From a bacterium (GTDB taxonomy: Bacteria; Myxococcota_A; UBA9160; UBA6930): 35,869 bases of DNA. The position numbers and the translations under genes were made by a program. Of this stretch, positions 32,147 to 35,869 are shown piece by piece. The DNA lies in NCBI GenBank assembly GCA_024228115.1, contig JAAETT010000133.1:1-35869 (forward strand), written 5' to 3'. The notes under the pieces are model-generated. The model did no database searches and was not told the origin of the DNA. It saw only the letters and a program-made list of their open reading frames with translations. Numbering within the stretch: the first letter of the stretch is position 1; every line of letters starts with the position of its first letter.

Positions 32147-32701
32147 TCAGATCGGCAGATCGTCCCGGGTGAAGATCGCCTCGAGTTCGACGCCCCGCTC
32201 GGCGAAGACTTCTGCGGCGCCCTCGCCTCGATCAACGAGGCAGAGGACCCTTGTCACCTTGCCGCCGGCGGCCTCGACGAGTTCGAGTGCATCGAGGGTG
32301 GAGCCGCCGGTAGTGCACGTATCTTCGACCAGGGCGACCTTCTGCCCCGGCACGAAGCCGCCCTCGATCTGACGGCCCTTGCCGTGTTTCTTCGTCTCCT
32401 TGCGAACGAAGAAACCCCGGAGATCGGTTTCCGGATCGTGGTGCGCGGCTGCGGAGAGCACCGCCGAGACGAGCGGTACGGCGCCGACCGCCATGCCGCC
32501 GACCGCATCGACCGACGGGCCTGACATGAGCAGGCCGAGCATCTGCTCTCCCGCGAGCTTCTGGCCGAGAGGCTTCATCAGGGGAATCCGACAATCGAGA
32601 TAGAAATTGGACTTCTTTCCACTCGAGAGGGTGATCTCCTTCCTTTCGAATGTGGCCAGGACCATTTCCAGTAGCCGTGCGCGTCCCTCTTCATGGCTCA
32701 T
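32147..32701 (-). CDS. pyrE: Orotate phosphoribosyltransferase
   Basis: 184 residues. The PRPP-binding motif VALVEDTCTTGGSTLDALE is intact; FERKEITLSSGKKSNFYLDCR (orotate/PRPP site) and GFFVRKETKKHGKGRQIEG (catalytic flexible loop with Lys) follow the OPRT pattern. It forms orotidine-5'-phosphate in UMP synthesis. The ATG at 32701 overlaps the acyl-CoA dehydrogenase stop by 4 bp (ATGA), so it is cotranscribed with it. It converges with the kinase. Confidence 0.93.
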   Translation of the reverse strand: MSHEEGRARLLEMVLATFERKEITLSSGKKSNFYLDCRIPLMKPLGQKLAGEQMLGLLMSGPSVDAVGGMAVGAVPLVSAVLSAAAHHDPETDLRGFFVRKETKKHGKGRQIEGGFVPGQKVALVEDTCTTGGSTLDALELVEAAGGKVTRVLCLVDRGEGAAEVFAERGVELEAIFTRDDLPI

Positions 32702-33876
32702 TGCTTGCGAATCCCCAGCATGAATTCCGCGATCATCTTCGTGTGCAGCTCACTCGTGCCCTCACCGAACTCGAGAGATTTGGCTTCGAGCAGGAGGCGC
32801 CCCACCTCGTACTCCTCGGAGAGACCGTAGCCACCGTGGATCTGGATGGCGTCCAGCGCATTCTGCACAGCGGCCTGGCTGGCCATCAGCTTGGCCATCG
32901 AACTCTCCATCGAGGCGCGCGGCACACCGGCATCCTTCATGCGACCGAGCTGGTAGACCGCGTTGCGGGCGGCCTGGGTGCGGCAGGTCATGTCGGTGAT
33001 CTTCTGTTGGATCATCTGGAACTCGCCAATTCGTTGGCCGAAAGCCTCGCGCTCCAAGGCGTAGGGAAGTGCCAGATCCAGGCAACGTTGGGCCTGGCCC
33101 ACGCAGCGCGCCGCCACCGAAAAACGACCGGTATCGAGCGCCGAGCCCAGGACCGGAAAGCCTTTGCCCGGGTCGCCGAGGAGCGCTTCGTCGGGAACGA
33201 AGGCGTCTTTGAAATGCACCTCGGCCAGCTTGTCGCGTTTGAGTGTCCGCATCGGAAAGGCGCCGATCGTGATGCCCTCCGTTTCGCGCGGATCGACCAG
33301 AAAGGCGGTCACGCCTCCGTGTTTCTTCGCAGTATCGACGCTCGCCACCACGAAGAAGAGACCCGCATGGTCCGCGTGGGAGATGAAGACCTTGGTTCCA
33401 TTCAACCGCCAGCCGCCGGACACCTTGGTAGCGGTGCTCTTCATGTTGCCGAGGTCCGTTCCGCCCCCCGGTTCCGTCAGACAGGCGGAACACAGGCAGG
33501 AGCCGTCGGCCACCTGGGGCAACCAGCGCTGCTTCTGGGCATCAGTCCCGAACTTGAGGATCGAGCCGGCGACGAGCGAATTGGCCACGGAGACGACGGA
33601 GGCGATCACCCAATCGGCCCGGGCTAGCTCCTCCATCAGGATTCCGTAGCTGACGACGTCCTGGAAGGCGCCGCCGTATTCCTCGGGAATCATCGGGGCC
33701 ATGAAGCCCAGCGGCGGCAGCTTGGCGACCAGCTCGAGCGGGTAGCGTTCCTCCCTCTCGTATTGTTCGACGTAGGGAAGGATCTCCTTCTGGGCAAATT
33801 CGTGAACGATTTCACGCACTTGACGCTGCTCGAGGGTCAGGTCGAAATCAGCCAGGCGGTCCAGGGGGGTCTGCAA
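32698..33876 (-). CDS. Acyl-CoA dehydrogenase
   Basis: 392 residues. The N-terminal helical domain (LTLEQRQVREIVHEFAQKEILP), the FAD/substrate sequence CLTEPGGGTDLGNMKSTATKV and WRLNGTKVFISHADHAG, RCVGQAQRCLDLALPYALEREAFGQRIGEFQMIQQKITDM, IQIHGGYGLSEEYEVGRLLLEAKSLEFGEGTSELH (catalytic Glu in GEGT) complete the family. The TTG at 33876 has GGAGG 6 nt upstream and no ATG competes. It oxidises acyl-CoA to trans-enoyl-CoA; chain length unknown. It is upstream of pyrE and divergent from the 42-residue gene. Confidence 0.93.
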   Translation of the reverse strand: MQTPLDRLADFDLTLEQRQVREIVHEFAQKEILPYVEQYEREERYPLELVAKLPPLGFMAPMIPEEYGGAFQDVVSYGILMEELARADWVIASVVSVANSLVAGSILKFGTDAQKQRWLPQVADGSCLCSACLTEPGGGTDLGNMKSTATKVSGGWRLNGTKVFISHADHAGLFFVVASVDTAKKHGGVTAFLVDPRETEGITIGAFPMRTLKRDKLAEVHFKDAFVPDEALLGDPGKGFPVLGSALDTGRFSVAARCVGQAQRCLDLALPYALEREAFGQRIGEFQMIQQKITDMTCRTQAARNAVYQLGRMKDAGVPRASMESSMAKLMASQAAVQNALDAIQIHGGYGLSEEYEVGRLLLEAKSLEFGEGTSELHTKMIAEFMLGIRKQ

Positions 33877-33915
33877 CGGGGGCCTCCGAGATTCCGGGGA
33901 CTGTAGATTTTTCCT

Positions 33916-33925
33916 GCGAATTCGC
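33916..33925. promoter_or_regulatory. 10-bp palindrome between divergent genes
   Basis: GCGAATTCGC is perfect in the 83-bp space between the acyl-CoA dehydrogenase and the 42-residue gene, 35 bp from the latter's ATG. It may be an operator. The surrounding sequence (TAGATTTTTCC, TACTTT) gives only weak promoter matches. Confidence 0.25.
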
Positions 33926-33959
33926 CTACTTTGCCGCGCCGTCCCCGGAGGAGCCCGTC

Positions 33960-34088
33960 ATGCGCAAAAGCACCAAGCTGCCGCACCGCAACCGAAGCCG
34001 CAGTGCGCGCCATCGCGGCAAGCTGCGCCGGAAGCTACAGCGACGCCGGCTCAAGCAGAGCGGCGGCGGACGGAAGTTCCACCGCTAG
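33960..34088 (+). CDS. 42-residue highly basic protein
   Basis: The sequence starts MRKSTKLPHRNRSR and ends GGGRKFHR; more than 40 percent is Arg/Lys, plus His. The ATG at 33960 has a strong GGAGGAG 7 nt upstream, and the stop is at 34086-34088. It is too short for usual ORF listing. I do not recognise a named family; composition resembles small ribosome-associated or nucleic-acid-binding proteins. It is divergent from the acyl-CoA dehydrogenase and precedes the membrane kinase by 67 bp. Confidence 0.7.
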   Translation: MRKSTKLPHRNRSRSARHRGKLRRKLQRRRLKQSGGGRKFHR

Positions 34089-34155
34089 TCGAGACGTTCC
34101 CGGAGCCACCTTACCCTCCGGCAGCATGTAGAATCCCCGCCATGGGGAGTGACCG

Positions 34156-35844
34156 GTGAACGAACAGGCCTTGCTCCTGGCCGGTGTCGTGTTCATCGCC
34201 TTCTTGGCGGCGCCGATGATCTGGTTCGGCGCCGCGAATGGAGGCGTTGCCTGGTCTGCGGGTTGGATTTGTCTGTTTCTCTCCGGCGTCTGTGTCGTAC
34301 TCGCCGAGACCTGGCCAGCGTTGCGAGCCGGATACCCGATCCTGGGCACCGCTTTCCCGACGTTGATCTGGATTGGAACCCGACAATTCGCGGGGCGCAG
34401 CGTCCCCCGAAGCGTGCTTCTCGCAGCTTCCTTGGCAGCGTTGTTACGGGTAGGCCTCCAGCCATTCGTCTCCGAGGCAGCGACGCAGGCGACCGGCGCG
34501 AGCCTCGTCAGCCTTGGCGCCTTCGCGGCCGCGTACGAAATGCAGCGGCTCTCTCGCTCGCCGCGCGGAGGCACGCCCGACACGTTGTTGGCCTTGACCA
34601 TGCCACTCATCGCCGCAACGGCCTGCCTTTATGCGTGGTACCGGGTCTCGGGCAACGAAGCGAACGGCATGTTCCTCTGGCTGTTGACCGGCATCTTGAT
34701 CGCTGGTCTCCAGGCGAACTCCGTGGTCGGTCGGATAGGACGAGCCGCGGAGCGCGGCCGCGCGACCCTCGCTGCACTCTTCGATTCCGTGCCGATTGGC
34801 CTGGTGCTGTCCGACGCGAGTGGCCGCATCAAGCTGACCAACCCCACGATGGCCAAGATGGTTGGCGACGAACCAGCCGACGCGTGGAAGACACGCTCCG
34901 TCGATGATCTCCTTACGCACCTCGGGGGAGCCGGTACAGACCACACGCAGCGTGCCTCCCATCGACTCGATGATCTGCGAGGAGATGTCTGCGAGGAAGA
35001 ACTCCAGCTACCAGACGATCGCGTCATCGAAACACACGGTCGAACCGTTCTCGCCGAGGATGGCGCGATCGTCGGTCGTTTGATCCTTGCGCGCGATGTC
35101 ACGATCGAGCGGCAGTTGCAGGAAAAGGCACAACGCACGGGGCGGCTCGAGACCCTCGGCCGACTGGCGGGTGGCATCGCCCATGATTTCAACAACAAGC
35201 TCACCACGGTCATCGGCAATGCCGCATTGGTGCGTTCGAGCCTGCCGTCCGGACATCCTCAGCATGCATCCCTTGCCGATCTCGAGAGCGCGGCGAATGA
35301 ATGCGCTGACCTGACTCGTGATCTTCTCGACTTTGCCAAGCGAGGCCCGCGTTCGGCGCGCCCCCTCGAACTGGAGCCCTTCCTGAATGAGCTGATAGAC
35401 GGCTTGGAATTCCGCCTGGGCTCCGACGTGACGCTCGACATCCAAGTGCACCCGGACGTGGGCACGATCCGAGCCGACCCCGCGCAACTCGAACGCGTCA
35501 TCACGAATCTGCTGCTCAACGCCCGCGATGCCGTGGCCCATGGAGGCTGGATCCATCTGGCAGCGACGCGTGTTCAGCGGGCCGAGTTGGAACAAATCGA
35601 GATCGCCATATCAGATGACGGCATCGGCATGGACGAAGGAACGCGCCAGCGCATCTTCGACCCGTATTTCTCCATCAAGGCCAGTGGAACCGCCGCTACC
35701 GGCCTGGGCTTGGCCATCGTCCACGGAATCGTCACCTCCCACGACGGGGAGATCCACGTAGAAAGCTGTCCAGGGCAGGGAACGAAGGTCATCACGACCT
35801 GGCCCACAGCGGAAGTCAACAGCGGGGACGGGGTTTACAATTGA
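34156..35844 (+). CDS. Membrane PAS histidine kinase, repeat-derived C-terminus
   Basis: 562 residues. The N-terminal 190 residues carry about six membrane helices (for example LLLAGVVFIAFLAAPMIWFG), then a PAS domain (ALFDSVPIGLVLSDASGRIKLTNPTMAKMVGDEP), H-box LGRLAGGIAHDFNNKLTTVIGNA, N-box QLERVITNLLLNARDAV, G1 ISDDGIGM, F-box FDPYFSIK and G2 TGLGLAIVHGIV. It resembles NtrB-like hybrid kinases but has no receiver. The last residues NSGDGVYN are encoded by a repeat copy and match the HAD protein's end. The GTG at 34156 has GGGGAG about 6-7 nt upstream. A partner regulator is not adjacent. Confidence 0.9.
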   Translation: MNEQALLLAGVVFIAFLAAPMIWFGAANGGVAWSAGWICLFLSGVCVVLAETWPALRAGYPILGTAFPTLIWIGTRQFAGRSVPRSVLLAASLAALLRVGLQPFVSEAATQATGASLVSLGAFAAAYEMQRLSRSPRGGTPDTLLALTMPLIAATACLYAWYRVSGNEANGMFLWLLTGILIAGLQANSVVGRIGRAAERGRATLAALFDSVPIGLVLSDASGRIKLTNPTMAKMVGDEPADAWKTRSVDDLLTHLGGAGTDHTQRASHRLDDLRGDVCEEELQLPDDRVIETHGRTVLAEDGAIVGRLILARDVTIERQLQEKAQRTGRLETLGRLAGGIAHDFNNKLTTVIGNAALVRSSLPSGHPQHASLADLESAANECADLTRDLLDFAKRGPRSARPLELEPFLNELIDGLEFRLGSDVTLDIQVHPDVGTIRADPAQLERVITNLLLNARDAVAHGGWIHLAATRVQRAELEQIEIAISDDGIGMDEGTRQRIFDPYFSIKASGTAATGLGLAIVHGIVTSHDGEIHVESCPGQGTKVITTWPTAEVNSGDGVYN

Positions 35845-35869
35845 CTTGTTGAGAGGGGGCTTTGCCCCC
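35813..35869. repeat. Palindromic repeat family, copy 3 (partial, runs off the edge)
   Basis: The core AGCGGGGACGGGG followed by TTTACAATTGACTT (35821-35847) equals the left arm of the 7784 element, apart from one deleted C in the flanking AAGTCAAC-AGC. The kinase stop TGA (35842-35844) is within it. It is followed by a GGGGGC-TTT-GCCCCC hairpin (35855-35869) at the window end. The right arm, if present, is outside the window. Confidence 0.85.

Overview
The window is GC-rich, densely coded DNA with strong G/C preference at third codon positions and frequent GTG/TTG starts. Gene content suggests a deltaproteobacterial-type lineage (Myxococcota, Desulfobacterota or Binatota-like): a GspA/GspB pair, ArsA/Get3-like ATPases with an alpha-crystallin tail, sigma-54 regulation, two LLM-class (F420-type) oxidoreductases, many acyl-CoA enzymes, and a GspB/AMIN style of long Pro/Glu/Ala linkers. 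This placement is inference; there is no rRNA or other marker here.

Layout. 1-363: 5' end of an IS1182-type transposase, then a 46-bp hairpin that also ends an ogt gene. 360-3421: ogt and galE (divergent) and a HupR/NtrC-type sigma-54 response regulator. 3547-4050: a histone-H1-like Lys/Arg/Thr protein with two small N-terminal modules, with its own promoter and terminator. 4255-7777: glutathione synthetase and a divergent class A PBP. 7778-7891: a composite palindrome between convergent genes. 7836-10404: HAD phosphatase, histidine kinase, alpha/beta hydrolase. 10452-12525: nth, NUDIX and LLM oxidoreductase, overlapping and co-directional. 12712-15166: rhomboid, sirtuin and DUF4097 protein, translationally coupled. 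15195-18076: gspA-gspB. 18197-19012: type II pantothenate kinase. 19036-23871: a tight five-gene operon reading zinc ribbon, ArsA, ArsA, BtuF-like protein without signal peptide, AMIN membrane protein. 24113-26503: nitrobindin-like barrel, LLM oxidoreductase, hotdog thioesterase. 26513-29021: acyl-CoA synthetase and panE-like reductase (divergent). 28987-30014: YiaA/B-like and PspA-like genes behind a near-consensus sigma-54 promoter. 30250-32117: alpha/beta hydrolase and APH-like kinase. 32147-33876: acyl-CoA dehydrogenase and pyrE. 33960-34088: an unlisted 42-residue very basic protein. 34156-35844: membrane PAS histidine kinase ending in a repeat.

Themes. (1) A palindromic repeat family headed by AGCGGGGACG occurs three times (269-363, 7778-7891, 35813-35869), always at gene 3' ends. 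In two unrelated genes it supplies the same in-frame C-terminus, SGDGVYN-stop. (2) The ArsA-ArsA-BtuF-like-AMIN operon is the best candidate for a poorly described system. (3) The sigma-54 YiaAB-PspA unit looks like an envelope-stress module. (4) CoA and acyl-CoA metabolism recurs (pantothenate kinase, ketopantoate reductase, acyl-CoA synthetase, dehydrogenase, thioesterase). No tRNA, rRNA, CRISPR array or prophage was seen.
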